Shown: positions 34,891 to 45,800, counted from the first letter of the stretch. The stretch: DNA of 64,000 nucleotides from G963675935 sp963823895 (GCA_963823895.1 CAWGNG010000019.1:310001-374000), one strand, 5' to 3'. Notes: generated by a model from the letters alone, not told the origin. Numbers and translations: made by a program.

Positions 34891-37555
34891 CTACTCGTAC
34901 TGCAGCGCAATCAACAGGTTGAGGCGGGCGGCGCGCTCGGCGGGGAGCCAGGCGGCGGCGAGAATCACTACCAGTCCGACGCCGACGCATCCCAGCATGA
35001 GCGCTGGGTGCAGTGCGAACAGCGGGGCGTGACCGAGCAGTTGCGCCGAACAGACGTTCATCACGTAGGCGCCGATCATGCCGCCGACCGTGCCGGTCAA
35101 CATGCCGATCGCGCCGATCGTCAACGCCTGAGCGAGGATCGTCTTGCGGACCTGCCAGCGGGTCATGGCCACGACGCGGAGCAGGGCCAACTCGCGGGTC
35201 TGTTCGAGCACGTTCATCGTCAAGGTGTTGGCCACGGCGAAGGCGCCGACGATCAAGGCCAGCACCAGCAGGCCCCACAGGCCGGCGATCACCCCGCGGG
35301 TCATGTCGTCGATGCGCTGCAGCAGTTCGGCGAACGATTGCAGCATCAAGCCCTTCTCGCTGCAGAAGGTTCTCAGCGCCGCGTGGACGGTGCCCGCCAT
35401 TCCGGGCTTGGCGTTGACGACGTACCAATCGACCCCCTCGACGTTCAGCAGCCGCCGGCCGGTCTGGCCCTCCATGTAGACGACCATGCCGCCGACCATG
35501 TACGCCGTGGCGGTGGCGGCGACGCGAAGCTGCTTCGGACCTTCGCGCGTTTCGAGCGTAATGTTGTCGCCGACGTTCGCTCCCAGGCGGTGCGCCAGGT
35601 TGGTGCCGAGCACGACTTCGCCCGCGGAAAGACGCGCGCGGAGCGTGTCGTTGTCGCCGGCCTTGATATCCAGGGGCAACTCGCCGTTGGCGGTGAAATC
35701 GCGGACGAAGATCACGACCGGCTGCTTGCCGTCGGGCAGCTTTGGCGCCGCGACCGATCCGCTGATGTATCGCAACGTATCGACGTTGGCCGCGCCGTCG
35801 ATTTTACGAAGCTGGTCGATGTAGGCTTCGGGCATTTTTGCCGACATGCCCGAACTGGTGTCCTGATTCATCGCGCGAACGATGAAATCCCCCTTGAGCG
35901 TCTTGTTCGTCCAGACGTGTATGTCGTTGACCGTATCGAGGATGTTGGTGCCAAGGCTGACGGCCGTGCTGACGGCGATGTAGAGAATTCCGACGGTCAA
36001 CGAGGTGCGCCCCAACCGACGGAGGATCTGTCGGCTGGCGATGCGGCCTTCCGTGCGCAGCAGCGGATAGAGTACCTTCGAAACCAACGAGGCCAGCGGA
36101 TTGAGGATCATCGGAATCAACAGCAAAAACGCCAGCGTGAAAAGGGCACCCACGGTCGTCATCATCTTCGGCGGGAGATAGCCGAGGATGCAGCCCGCCA
36201 GCGCCAAACCCGCGGCGAGAAATCCCGCCAATGCAAGGGCAGAGTACGACAGCGGAACTCGTCCGCGGCGGTCGGCAAGAGAGTCCGCCGCCGACAAACC
36301 CAGGACCCCAAATAGAGCCACCGCAAGCGAGGTAAACCATGACGGTGCGCGTCTGCGGCGCTCGGACACCACGAATCTCATGCCTTCCAACGGCGAGATG
36401 CGGCCGGCGATCCAGGCCGGGATGAACATCGCCAGCAGCGAAACGATCGGGCCGAGCAGTCCGGCGGTGATGAAGGGGACCGGGGTGATCCGCAAGGCCG
36501 GCATGGAGGCGTTGTAGACTTTGCCCATCGATTGTGTTAGCAAGTACGCGCCGCCGAGTCCCGCCACCGTGCCCAACAACGTGCCTACAAACCCCATCGC
36601 CAGCCCTTCGCTTAGCAGCATGGTGATAATCTGTCGGCGGGTGGTGCCGATCGTTCGCAGCACCGCCAGTTGCCGCCGCCGCTCGCCGACGTTCATCAGG
36701 AACGTGTTGAAAATCGTGACGAACGCCAAGGTGATAATTGTGACGTAGGCGAAATCGAGCCCCGCCCGCACCTTTTCAATCAGTTCCTTCGAGAGGCTGG
36801 TGCGCTCGATCGGCGAGCGGACCGTGAGGAAGGGGGCGTCGCTTCCCGCCGCGCCGTTTTCCGCCGGAGCCCCCTTGGGCAATCGCGCGGATCGCTTCGG
36901 CTACGACTTTTTCGTCGAAGCCATCCTGTAGCACGATGCTGATGATATTTACTTCGCCGGCATTGCCGAAGAGCAGTTGAGCGGTTCGCAACGGCAGAAA
37001 AATGACGTTGCCTTCTTTGAAGCCAGCCACTCCGTGAGGCGAGAGCAGGCCGCAAACCGTGAACAGCTTGACGAGCCCTCGCGAGGTGGTCAGTTTTACC
37101 TGGTCGCCGACCTTGACGCCGAGCCCCTGGGCAAAACCCGACTCCAACAGGGCGTCGTGTCTCTTCTCGAAGAAGCGGCCCTGCTCCAACTCATAGTCGC
37201 GGACGGCGCGGTCGCGCTGCGGGTCGATCCCCATGACGAACAGGCCGACCCTGCTTTTTTGATGGCGCAGCACGCTCAATCGTTGCACGGTGGGGACGGC
37301 GGTCTTGACGCCGGGGGTCTTCTCGATTTCCTCCAAAACGCGTTGGTCGAAGAATCCGTCGCCGGCGGCGACAACTTCCAGTCCGGCCCGGCCGGCCACG
37401 CTGGCGTACATCTCTTGGAACGCCCGGTTCGTGGTGGCCGTGCCCACGGTGACGGCGACAACGGCGGCCACGCCGATGACGATGCTCAACAGCGTAAGCG
37501 TCGCCCGCCCCGGCCGGCTGAGAACCTCGCGAACAGTGAACTTCCAGAGAATCAT
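34891..37555 (-). CDS. ABC transporter permease, MacB/LolCE type with two FtsX domains (frameshifted)
   Basis: About 885 residues. An N-terminal helix (ATLTLLSIVIGVAAVVAVTV) leads into a MacB_PCD-type periplasmic domain (VLEEIEKTPGVKTAVPTVQR ... RVGLFVMGIDPQRDR). The first FtsX domain follows (GLDFAYVTIITLAFVTIFNT, RRQLAVLRTIGTTRRQIITM), then a central helical region, a second periplasmic domain, and a second FtsX domain (LALIVGAFAVANTLTMNVLE, RELALLRVVAMTRWQVRKTI). It would use the ATPase at 37750 to move or extract lipoproteins, lipids or drugs. The frame changes in a five-C run at 36870-36874; removing one base gives a continuous protein. The leader is array H3. Confidence 0.9.
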
Positions 37556-37556
37556 T

Positions 37557-37646
37557 GCGGAGGGCGGAGGGCGGAAGGCGGAGGGCGGAATGAGACGTTC
37601 GTCTTTTCCACGCTCCGCTCCCCGCCTTCCGCCCTTCCCCCTTCCT
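37557..37646. repeat. Heptanucleotide array H3 in the leader of the ABC permease gene
   Basis: GGAGGGCGGAGGGCGGAAGG words on the plus strand, and after about 40 bases their complements CCGCCTTCCGCCC. It begins two bases from the permease start codon. Confidence 0.75.
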
Positions 37647-37665
37647 TTAGGATTGCTAACGCAAC

Positions 37666-37731
37666 GTACTCTTCACGCTCCGCGTGAAGCGATTCGGGCT
37701 CTGCTTCCCTCTCGCGGAGCGAGAGGAGTAC
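37666..37731. repeat. Palindromic element, family P5, intact copy
   Basis: GTACTCTTCACGCTCCGCG at the left and CGCGGAGCGAGAGGAGTAC at the right; each half is itself a hairpin (TTCACG...CGTGAAG and CTCTCGC...GCGAGAG). The interrupted copy is at 38994-39300. Confidence 0.8.
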
Positions 37732-37749
37732 AGGTTTTGCTCGGGATTC

Positions 37750-38500
37750 TTAGACAATTCCCCGAAACAGGCACGATCGCGCGGACTGCGCGTGTTCGCG
37801 CGATGCGGCTGCTTCCATGTCTTCTTCGGTTTCTTCCAGGCCGTCGCGCAAGCGTATCAGGCGGTCGGCATGAGCAGCCACGTTGGCATCGTGCGTCACC
37901 ATGACGATCGTTCTGATCCTCCTGGGTGGACAGCCGCCGCAGTAGCGCCGTCACCTGCCGGCCGTTGGCGCTGTCGAGATTGCCGGTCGGCTCGTCGGCC
38001 AGCAGCAGGGCGGGACGAATGACCAAGGCCCTGGCGATTGCCACCCGCTGCTGTTCGCCGCCGGACAACGTGCTGGGTACGTGGTCGCGGCGATGCGACA
38101 TGCTCACCAGCCGCAGCGAATCAACCGCGCGCTTGCGGGCCTCGCACGACGACATGCCGCCGAGTTCCAGCGGCAAGGCGACGTTCTCTTCGGCGGTGAA
38201 CGCCGGCAGTAGGTTGAACGATTGGAAGATGAAGCCCATCCGCTCGCGGCGGACGATCGTGCGCTGATCGTCGTTTAGCGTGGCCAGATCGACCCCTTCC
38301 AACAGCACCTGGCCGGAGGTCGGAGTTTCGACTCCCCCGAGGATGTGCAACAGCGTGCTCTTGCCCGAGCCTGAGGGGCCCATGATCGCCAGCAGTTCCC
38401 CCTTACGGACCTGAAGATTGATGCCGCACAAGGCATGAACGCATACCTCGTCCTGCGTCCCATAGGCTTTCTTCAAGCTACGGGTTTCGAGCACGTACAT
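37750..38500 (-). CDS. ABC transporter ATP-binding protein, LolD/MacB type (frameshifted)
   Basis: About 250 residues. Walker A GPSGSGKST lies at residues 41-49, the Q-loop region is GFIFQSFNLLPAFTAEENVA, the signature is LSGGEQQRVAIARAL, and Walker B is LLLADEPTGNLDS. The H-loop VMVTHDANVAAHADRLIRLR is in the next frame; the shift is at about 37911-37914 (QEDQ joins RTIVMVTHD), so one added base restores a complete ATPase ending FRGIV. ATG 38500 begins directly at MYVLETRSLKKAYGTQDEV. It drives the permease at 34891-37555. Confidence 0.92.
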
Positions 38501-38993
38501 CGGCAATCTCTCGGGAGGAGTTGCTGGGGGATGCAGCCTTTGCGGCTTCATCGATGCCTTCTTTCGCGGCTTTGCCGTATATGCCGTACGCGTCTCCTCG
38601 ACGAGATCTCTCGAACAAGGAGCTTCAGCGGGCCACGTCTGCAAACGTGGGCGGCGCAACACGCTCATATCAGAGAAACTATCCATCATACCGACATCTT
38701 GGACTGCGGGCAATTGGGCCCACAATAGGTGGGGTACGTCGCCCAAAGGCATAACTACATGGCATTTCCCGGCTAGGCCGGAAACCGGCCCTATGCTCTT
38801 AGTGTCGGTTCTGACGGCGGCGGAAGTCGAGACTCTCAATGCTGATTCTCGCGCCGCGATAAAGTCTGTGGGTCAGGCAGAAGTTGTGGCCGCAAAAAGG
38901 ACTTCTCGACGGGTAGTCAATGGCATTCGGCCGGAGGGGGCCAGAGAGTGAGGGGCTCCGCGGCGAGGCTCCCTTGGGAAATTCCAAGAAAAC
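38501..38993. other. Intergenic region without a recognisable gene
   Basis: 493 bases before the ABC ATPase gene. One open frame continuing upstream from the ATPase start exists, but it reads as low-complexity sequence with no signal or domain. The promoter of the ABC operon should lie here; I could not place it. Confidence 0.4.
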
Positions 38994-39300
38994 GTACTCT
39001 TCACGCTCCGCGTGAAGCGATTCGGCCTCCGCCCGGGGCCGATCACTTTTCGATTGTAGGAGGCGACTCCTGTCGCCGATTGCCCGAAAATGGCCACAAA
39101 ATCGGCGACTGTACGGATTTTTGTGTCAAGCAATGTGGCACGGCCATCTTGGCCGTGTTTCATCACGGGCTTGAAGCCCGTGCCACAAAATTTCGTAAAG
39201 GCCCACAAAATCGGCGACAGGAGTCGCCTCCTACAATCCCATTTTGAAGAACTGATTGGCCCTTGCGCTCCGCCTGCCTCTCGCGGAGCGAGAGGAGTAC
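38994..39300. repeat. Triply nested palindromes (P5 containing P3 containing P4)
   Basis: The outer P5 halves are at 38994-39030 and about 39266-39300. Between them lies a P3 element (39033-39264, stems TGTAGGAGGCGACTCCTGTC and its complement), and within that a P4 element (39134-39187, GTGGCACGGCCATCTTGGCC ... GGGCTTGAAGCCCGTGCCAC). CTCCGCC occurs at both P5/P3 junctions, like a target duplication. Confidence 0.85.
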
Positions 39301-39301
39301 A

Positions 39302-39727
39302 TCAAGAACCGTCCCCGCCGGCGGAACGGCGGTGCTGCTTCTTCTGCGAGAGCCGCCGCTTGTTTTCAATGCGCCGCCGCACCGACAACTTGGTAGGCCG
39401 CGTCGGCCTGCGGGGCCGCGGAGGCGTGGCCGCTTCGACGAGCAACACGCGCAATTTTTCCAGGCAGTCGGACACGTTGCGGCCGGCGTCGCGGAAGCGT
39501 TGGCTGACGATCAGCAAATCGCCTTCGGCCGTCACCTGACGCCGGCATTTCGCCAGCAGCCGCCGCCGTACCGGCTCGGGCAGACTCGGACTGTTGATCA
39601 CCGGCCAGCGGAGCAGGGCCTTCGTGTTCACTTTGTTGACATTTTGTCCCCCCGGCCCGCTGCTGCGCGCGAAAGTGAACTCGAACTCCCGCAACGGGAT
39701 CTGCAGTTGTGGAGTGATGATGAGCAT
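39302..39727 (-). CDS. arfB: Peptidyl-tRNA hydrolase ArfB (alternative ribosome rescue)
   Basis: A 141-residue protein with the release-factor-like GGQ loop ARSSGPGGQNVNKVNTKALL (GGQ at 26-28), the following strands (RFRDAGRNVSDCLEKLRVLL), and a strongly basic C-terminal tail (RRIENKRRLSQKKQHRRSAG) that enters the mRNA channel of stalled ribosomes. This is the ArfB/YaeJ architecture and length. ATG 39727 begins at the fold. The frame is open upstream through array H4, which would add a low-complexity N-terminus; no Shine-Dalgarno sequence is visible. Confidence 0.92.
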   Translation of the reverse strand: MLIITPQLQIPLREFEFTFARSSGPGGQNVNKVNTKALLRWPVINSPSLPEPVRRRLLAKCRRQVTAEGDLLIVSQRFRDAGRNVSDCLEKLRVLLVEAATPPRPRRPTRPTKLSVRRRIENKRRLSQKKQHRRSAGGDGS

Positions 39728-39845
39728 GGGGGGAGGGATGAGGGATGAAGAATGAGGGATGAAGGGTTGGGGGCTTGAGAATTCGTACAAACATTGCAAC
39801 GAGCAAACCGCTTGCGGTTTCGCACTGCCCACTGCCCACTGTCTG
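39728..39845. repeat. Heptanucleotide array H4 in the leader of arfB
   Basis: GGGATGA heptamers with variants (39734-39770) directly precede the arfB start, then the 17-bp motif at 39808-39824, then ACTGCCC heptamers. On the minus strand the upstream part reads SSRQWAVGS, the same phase as arrays H2 and H5. Confidence 0.7.
39808..39824 (-). repeat. 17-bp palindromic motif TGCGAARCCGCAAGCGG
   Basis: Copy in the middle of array H4. Confidence 0.7.
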
Positions 39846-40655
39846 CTACTCACCGACCACCAACCGCTGAAACGCCTCTTTTGCGTGTTCGAGCAGCGAG
39901 CGATAGTCGTCGGCCTCGACCTCTTCGCCGAGCAATTCTACATCGTAGTAGCCGTCGTAGCCGCCGGCCTTCAAGGCGGCGACGATTTCGCCCAGCGGGA
40001 CGATCCCCTCGCCCAGTCGGCAACGGTTTTGCTCGCCGTTGGGCGGCCGCCGGGCGTCGCCGAGTTGGACAATCGCCACCTGCGGCACGATCTCGGCGAT
40101 TCGGCCGGGCAAGTCTCCCTGCTGACCGAGATGGTATGTGTCGAGCATGATCTTGACATGCGGGCTGGCCACCGTTTCGAGCAGATCGAGCGTTTCGTCG
40201 AGCGACGTGAGAAACGTCCACTCGGCGGCGCAGCCGGGGTGCATGGGCTCGAAGGCCAGCGTCACTTCCAAGTCCGCGGCCAGGGGGATTAGTTCTTTGA
40301 GCGCCGCCTGCACGAGCCGGCGGGCGTGGTTGTAGGTATGACCCCCGCGGGGACCGCTGTAGAGCACCAGCGTGCGGCAATCGAGGGCGGCGGCGGTGCG
40401 CACGGCCTCGGCGGCGTCCTCGACGCTCTCGCGATGGCTCCGCCCGTCGCTTCCGGTGAAGCCGCCGGCCCAAAACAGATGCGAGACCTTCAGCCCGCCG
40501 CCGCGCAGCAGATCGAGCGCCTTCGTTTGTCCGCAGTCAGAGAGTTTGTGCCGCCAGATGCCGACGGCGGGGATTCCCGCGGCCAGGTACTGTGCGATGT
40601 CCTCTTCAAAGGACCAACGAAAAGTGGTCGTCTCGCTGATCGACAGTTTCGCCAT
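39846..40655 (-). CDS. Sugar phosphate isomerase/epimerase family protein
   Basis: A 269-residue TIM barrel of the AP-endonuclease-2/hydroxypyruvate isomerase type. Strand ends include VGIWRHKLSDCG, LVLYSGPRGGHTYNH, VTLAFEPMHPGCAAEWTFLT, VKIMLDTYHLGQQGDL, AIVQLGDARRPPNGEQN and GYYDVELLGEEV; the Glu, Asp, His and Glu metal ligands of the family can be traced at FEPMHP, LDTYHLG, QLGD and VELLG. ATG 40655 (MAKLSISETTTF) is chosen over 40685. The substrate is unknown. The stop codon abuts array H4. Confidence 0.87.
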   Translation of the reverse strand: MAKLSISETTTFRWSFEEDIAQYLAAGIPAVGIWRHKLSDCGQTKALDLLRGGGLKVSHLFWAGGFTGSDGRSHRESVEDAAEAVRTAAALDCRTLVLYSGPRGGHTYNHARRLVQAALKELIPLAADLEVTLAFEPMHPGCAAEWTFLTSLDETLDLLETVASPHVKIMLDTYHLGQQGDLPGRIAEIVPQVAIVQLGDARRPPNGEQNRCRLGEGIVPLGEIVAALKAGGYDGYYDVELLGEEVEADDYRSLLEHAKEAFQRLVVGE

Positions 40656-40695
40656 CCGTGTCCGCTCCGTCGCAAGTCGCTGCAAAAAAGGTTGG

Positions 40696-41637
40696 TTACG
40701 GCCGCTTCACCGCGGCGGCCGCCGGCTTCGTCTTGACGGCCGGCTTTGTCTCGGACTTCAAGTCCCACGCGGTCAGCCAGCGGGTATTCACCGGCTTCAT
40801 CGCGAAATCGTCGTGCAAGCGTTTCTGGAAATCCACCATGTGGCCAGCGCCGTAGAAGATGGCGATCTTCTTCTTGCCGGCGGCGAGTTGCTTTCGCAGC
40901 ACGTCTGCCGCGACTTTGTTGCGTCCGCTGATCAAGGTGGAGCCTTTTGGCCCCTCGAAGGCCGCCAGGGCATCCTCGCTCTGCTGGAACTGCTCGGCCA
41001 GCAGCCGCTTCAACGACAGTGCGCGGTCCTTGGCGAAGAACGCGGCCAACAATTCTCCGCCGCTCAGCTCGTTCGACTGATTCTCCTTGGCCATCGCGTA
41101 GGCCAGCATTCGTGCGAACATCGTCCACGGGCTCTCGCCGCGTTGCTGCATCGAGCGGGCGAACTCGTCGGGCGACATGTCGGCATGAACCATGTTCTTT
41201 TGAGTATAGTCAATCCCGTTCAGTTGGAACTGGAGGTGGAGCAGATCCTTCATGCCGTTTTGCAGGACCGAGATCGGGTTGTTGCTGGGACGATCGCCCG
41301 GCTTGGGCGTCTTCGCCTCCTCGGGCGCGACCAACTCGTAGAGGACGGCGTCGTAGGCTTGGAACTCGCGGTTCAGTTGGCGGTAGTAGGCCGCATCGGC
41401 GATGTGAACGGCGGCCACGAGATCGACCGTCGGCGTGCCAGCGGCGGCGGCGGGGGCGAATCGCACGATCGCCGCCTGCAACGCCAGTGGCACGTTGTTC
41501 TTGTCGCGCGTCAGCCGCAGAAACTGGGGCGTCGGCTTGCGCGGCGGGCGATGCGCCGGCGGCGGCGCGGCCGTTGCCATTTGCGACAACGATAATAGTA
41601 CAAACACCGCCGCCAGCCGCGGCTTGAGGTTTCGCAT
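40696..41637 (-). CDS. Exported TraB/TIKI-family-like protein
   Basis: A 313-residue protein with a signal peptide (LAAVFVLLSLSQMATAA). The pattern DLVAAVHIADAAYYRQLNRE, then YDAVLYELVAPEE, and the late GKKKIAIFYGAGHMVDFQKR resembles TraB/GumN/TIKI proteins, in which two conserved motifs carry His and Glu of a metal site. The tail is Lys/Ala-rich. It may be a metallopeptidase or haem-binding type fold; this is inferred from motif resemblance only. ATG 41637 directly precedes the signal peptide. Confidence 0.72.
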   Translation of the reverse strand: MRNLKPRLAAVFVLLSLSQMATAAPPPAHRPPRKPTPQFLRLTRDKNNVPLALQAAIVRFAPAAAAGTPTVDLVAAVHIADAAYYRQLNREFQAYDAVLYELVAPEEAKTPKPGDRPSNNPISVLQNGMKDLLHLQFQLNGIDYTQKNMVHADMSPDEFARSMQQRGESPWTMFARMLAYAMAKENQSNELSGGELLAAFFAKDRALSLKRLLAEQFQQSEDALAAFEGPKGSTLISGRNKVAADVLRKQLAAGKKKIAIFYGAGHMVDFQKRLHDDFAMKPVNTRWLTAWDLKSETKPAVKTKPAAAAVKRP

Positions 41638-41980
41638 CCGACACCCCCAAACGTTCCGAGAGACGCAACGAGCCTTTGCACAAGTATAGTTTGTCGGCCC
41701 TTTTGTGAGAACGGGAAGAGCGGCGGATGTGGCGACACGCGATTTGTGGGGCGGTTCTCCACATACTGGGTGGCACCGTGGTGTGGTTTCGCGCAGAAAC
41801 AACCCGCTATGGCGGGGACAATGCGACGAATCTCTAAGGAAGCCTACTTGCATTTGTCGAAACATGAGGCATACTACACGCATTCCGCGGGCGCAAGCCC
41901 TTGCGGATCGGCTTCTGCAGGTTCCTGCCCCACCTGCGGAGGCCTTTTTTTTGCGCTCGACGCGAAACAACATTTTGTCT

Positions 41981-42049
41981 GGTGGGGTAGACATCACCTG
42001 CCAGATGTGCCGCGTCCTCTTGCGGTAGGCAGGAATCTTCGCCCCGCCG
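41981..42049. repeat. Palindromic element, family P2, diverged
   Basis: TGGTGGGGTAGACATCACCT and GGCAGGAATCTTCGCCCCGCC, recognisably related to the P2 arms but with many changes, so an old copy. Confidence 0.55.
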
Positions 42050-42170
42050 CCGTTCGACCGCTTTCAATCGGGGGGTGTGCGTGGGGGCGTCTCGCGGTAC
42101 AACAATGGGGAATCAGCCCGCTAGGCCGAGAATCCCAGCGGCGATCGGTCTCTTTTCGAGTCAGACGCCC

Positions 42171-42201
42171 GTTGGGGTGGCAGTTGTACTGCCATCCCAA
42201 C
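42171..42201. repeat. Palindromic element, family P6 (short copy)
   Basis: GTTGGGGTGGCAGTT followed by GTACTGCCATCCCAAC. Confidence 0.7.
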
Positions 42202-42276
42202 GCCGATAATTGAGAAACCGATCGGTCCTGCAAGAATCCAGCGCCGCTTCGGCGTCGTCTAATCTGGCAGAGTACA

Positions 42277-42828
42277 ATGAATCGCCTTCCCACAGCCCGG
42301 CCCGACGGCGGCGACGACGAGTCCCGGCTGCTCGCGCGACGGCTCGAGGAGGTGTTTTCCCGCTACCAGGACGAACTGCTGGGGATGCTGTATTACGTGG
42401 TCGGCAATGCCGAGGACGCCCGCGATGCGCTGCAAGACGCCTTCATCAAATGCTGGAAGCACCGCGACGGGATCGCGGAGGTCGAGAACGTGCGTGCCTG
42501 GCTCTTCCGCATTGCCCTGAATGCCGGCCGCGATATGCGTGGGACGGCCTGGCATCGTCGCCGCCAGCCGCTGGAAGAAGGAGGGACTACGTTGGCTGCC
42601 GCTACTCTCAGGCCCGACGTCGAGGCCGTGCGCAACGAACGGCTGCTGATCGCCCGCCAGGCCATCAGCCAACTTCGCCCCGAAGAGCAGGAGGTGTTCC
42701 TGCTGCGGCAAGACGGCCAAATGACCTACGAGCAGATCGCCGAGGCGATCAGCATTCCGTTGGGAACCGTGAAGACGCGGATGCGCTTGTCGCTGATGAA
42801 GCTCCGCCAGGCGATGGAAGGAAAGTGA
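42277..42828 (+). CDS. ECF RNA polymerase sigma factor
   Basis: A 183-residue sigma factor. Region 2: YQDELLGMLYYVVGNAEDAR, DALQDAFIKCWKHRDGIAEV and NVRAWLFRIALNAGRDMRG. Region 4: LRPEEQEVFLLRQDGQMTYE and QIAEAISIPLGTVKTRMRLS. The gene lies 50 bases before the large anti-sigma/alpha-2-macroglobulin gene and is likely its partner. No frameshift. Confidence 0.9.
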   Translation: MNRLPTARPDGGDDESRLLARRLEEVFSRYQDELLGMLYYVVGNAEDARDALQDAFIKCWKHRDGIAEVENVRAWLFRIALNAGRDMRGTAWHRRRQPLEEGGTTLAAATLRPDVEAVRNERLLIARQAISQLRPEEQEVFLLRQDGQMTYEQIAEAISIPLGTVKTRMRLSLMKLRQAMEGK

Positions 42829-42878
42829 TAGCGAACACAATTCACGTTTAGCGGCCGCCGGTACGGCGGCCCACGATC

Positions 42879-45800
42879 ATGGACGCCGAAATACGCCAAC
42901 GACTGCTCGAACTTGTTTACGATCTGCTTCCCGAGGCTGAAGCCGCCGAGCTCCGCGGCCGAATCGACGCGGATGCCGAAATGGCGGCAGCCTATCGCGA
43001 GGCCCAAGAGACCGCGCGGCTGTTGACCGAGGCTGCCCGGCTGCCGTCGGGGGGCATTCCGGCGATTCAATTCGCAAAGGCGATCGATCAGGAAAAAGCG
43101 GCGAGTCTGCCGGCTGCGGCTGTGCTGCCGCGGGCATTGGCGAAGGGGGCGAGTGCGGGAAAATCGTTCGCCCGCGCCGCCAACTGGACAGTGGGATTGG
43201 CCGCGGCGCTGCTGGTGTTGATTTCGGTCGGCGGCTACGTCTATCACCACCAGAAGTTGGCGGCGATCGCGGTCAAGCATCTGCGGTTGGTCGTGACGGG
43301 GCCGTCAACGATCGAGGCCGGCGTCCCCGCGGAATATCTCGTGACCACCACCGACGTCAACAACCAACCGCTGCCGGCCAAGGTGGAAGTGACCCTCAGC
43401 GGCGACAACGGCCAGCGGCTGAAGGCGTTCAAGGAGACGGTCGACGAGCGCGGCCGCTTGCGAGTCGCCATTCCCGGCGATCTGAAGCTGCCGCCGCGGA
43501 CGCAGTTGCGTGTGGTGGCATGGCACGGCGAGAGCCACGACGACGCCGAGGCCGCGCTGGCGGTCGAGTCGGCCGGCTACGATGCCCAGCTCGCCTTGGA
43601 TCGGCCGCTCTATCAGCCGGGCGATACGGTTCGCTACCGCTCGCTGGCGCTGTCGCGTTTCGGTTTGACGGCCGATCGCGACGTGCCGGTCCATTTCGAG
43701 ATTCTCGATCCTGCCGGGGCGGTGGTGGCCGGCTCGCCGTGGGATGCGCGGAGCAAGCGGGGCGTGGCCGGCGGGGCGTTTACGGTCCCCGCTCAAGCGG
43801 CCGGCGGGCAATACACGTTGGTCGCTCGCGCCGCCGACGGCTCCTTTCTCACGCAGAAGCGAAAGTTCTTCGTCCGCCGTTATCGCCTGCCGAGGCTGAA
43901 GAAGGAATTGGAGTTCGCCCGCGACAGTTACGGCCCCGGTCAGACCGTGGCGGCCGATTTCAAGGCGCAGCGGGCGGAAGGGGCGCCGCCGGCGGCGCCA
44001 AGCTCCGCGTGTTGGCCACCGTCGATGGCCAACCCGTTTTCGACCGCAACACCCAGACCACCGACGCCGGCACGCTGCACGTTGAGTTCCCGTTGCCGAA
44101 GAACATCGAGCACGGCGACGGCCAATTGGCCGTCATCATCGACGACGGCGGCGCGCGGGAAACCGAGGCGAAAACGATCCCGATCAACTTGGGAAAAATC
44201 GATGTGACGTTTTATCCCGAAGGGGGCGAGTTGGCGGCAGGGCTGGAAAGCCGCGCCTACTTCGTCGCGCGAAATCCGCAGGGCAAAGCGGTCGATTTCT
44301 CCGGCACGCTGGTGGCCGAGCAGCCCGGCGATCGCGGCCCGGTCGATCAGTCGATCCCGGTGCAAACCGCCTACGAAGGGATGGGGGCGTTCAGTTTCAC
44401 GCCGACGGCCGGCACGACTTACCGCCTGAAAATCAGCGAGCCCGCCGGAGTGAGCAACGAGCCGAAGCTGCCCGCGGTCTCCGCCGACAGCGAAGTGGTT
44501 CTCAACGGCGGCGCCGGCGTCTTTGCCGCCGGCAAACCCTTGGAGTTCAACATTCGCAGCGCGAAGGTCGGTCTGCCGCTGGTTGTGGCAGCGTATTGCC
44601 GCGGCGTGCAGGTCGGCCAACAGCCGCTAGTGACTAAGGGCGTCGGCGACGAGGCCAATCCCGTCGCCATCGCCTTGGATGACGCGGTGGGCGGCGTGAT
44701 TCGGCTGACCGTCTACAACTACGGCGTGTCGCCGCCGAAGCCGGTGGCCGAGCGGCTGGTCTATCGCCGTCCCGCCGGCAAGTTGAACGTCCGCGCGTCG
44801 GGCCACGCCGAGCGATACGCGCCCGGCGAGAAGGTCGATATGTCGCTGCTGGTGACCGATGAGAACGACAAGCCCGTGCCCGCGGTGCTGGGCGTGGCGG
44901 TGGCCGACAACGCGCTGCTGAATCTGGCTGACGACCGCACGCCGTCGATGCCCACGCATTTTCTGCTGACCAGCGAAATCGAAAAGCCGGAGGACTTGGA
45001 GCACGCCGACTTCTATCTTTCCGACCAGACGAAGGGCAAGACGACGTCGGGCGAGGCGTTGGACCTGCTGCTGGGCACGCAGGGGTGGCGGCGGTTCGTC
45101 GAGAAATCGCTGTCGGCCGCCAACGGGCAGGGGACTGTTCCGATTTTCGCGTCAGCGAAAATGGGACTGTCCCCCTCGGGCCGCCACGATCCCGAGCAAT
45201 TGGCCAAGTTGGCCGTCGTCGGCGCCGGCCAGCCGCCGCTGATGTGCGACAACATCGAGCAGATTCGCGCCAACTACAGGAAATGTGTCGCCGATTACCA
45301 AGCCGATCGCACCCGCGCGCTCAACACGCTCACCGCCGCCAGCTTCTTCGGCGGATTGGGGCTCGTGCTGCTGGTGGCGATGTTGGGAGTGATGCGGATC
45401 GTCTCGGGCATGCACCTCTGGGTCTCCGCCATCGGCGCGACCACCTGCTGTCTGATCGTCGGTGCGATCCTGATGGACCCCGGCCGCCTGACGCCCGGCC
45501 AGAACGCGTCGGTGGCGTTTCTCTCCTATCACGCGCCGATGCCGCAAGTCGCACGGACGCCTTTGAGCGTAAAGGCTCTCTACGTGCGGTCGCGGAGGAT
45601 GTTGGAGATAGAAAACGCTGATCGCGTTCTGGTTCTCAACGAAGCTGGGTGGGCGGGTGGCGGCACGGACTACGGAGGAGCACCAGGGCGGCACTGGGGT
45701 TTCGCCTTGGCCGATTTGGGTGCGAAGCGATTGGCCGACGCCGACGGGCTAATGCTCGGTGGCTTATACACCGGATTCGGTGCCAGGGGGGAGTTAGCAT

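Larger units (their letters stand above)
41638..42276. other. Repeat-rich intergenic region without a gene
   Basis: 639 bases between divergent genes. It holds a decayed P2 palindrome (41981-42049), a short P6 palindrome (42171-42201), GCGCAAGCCCTTGCGG near 41890 and a T8 run at 41946-41953 that might end a transcript. No gene is seen. Confidence 0.5.

Noticed and set aside
34661..35428. 255-codon minus-strand frame overlapping the ABC permease end
   Set aside because: An Arg-rich shadow of the permease gene with no domain.
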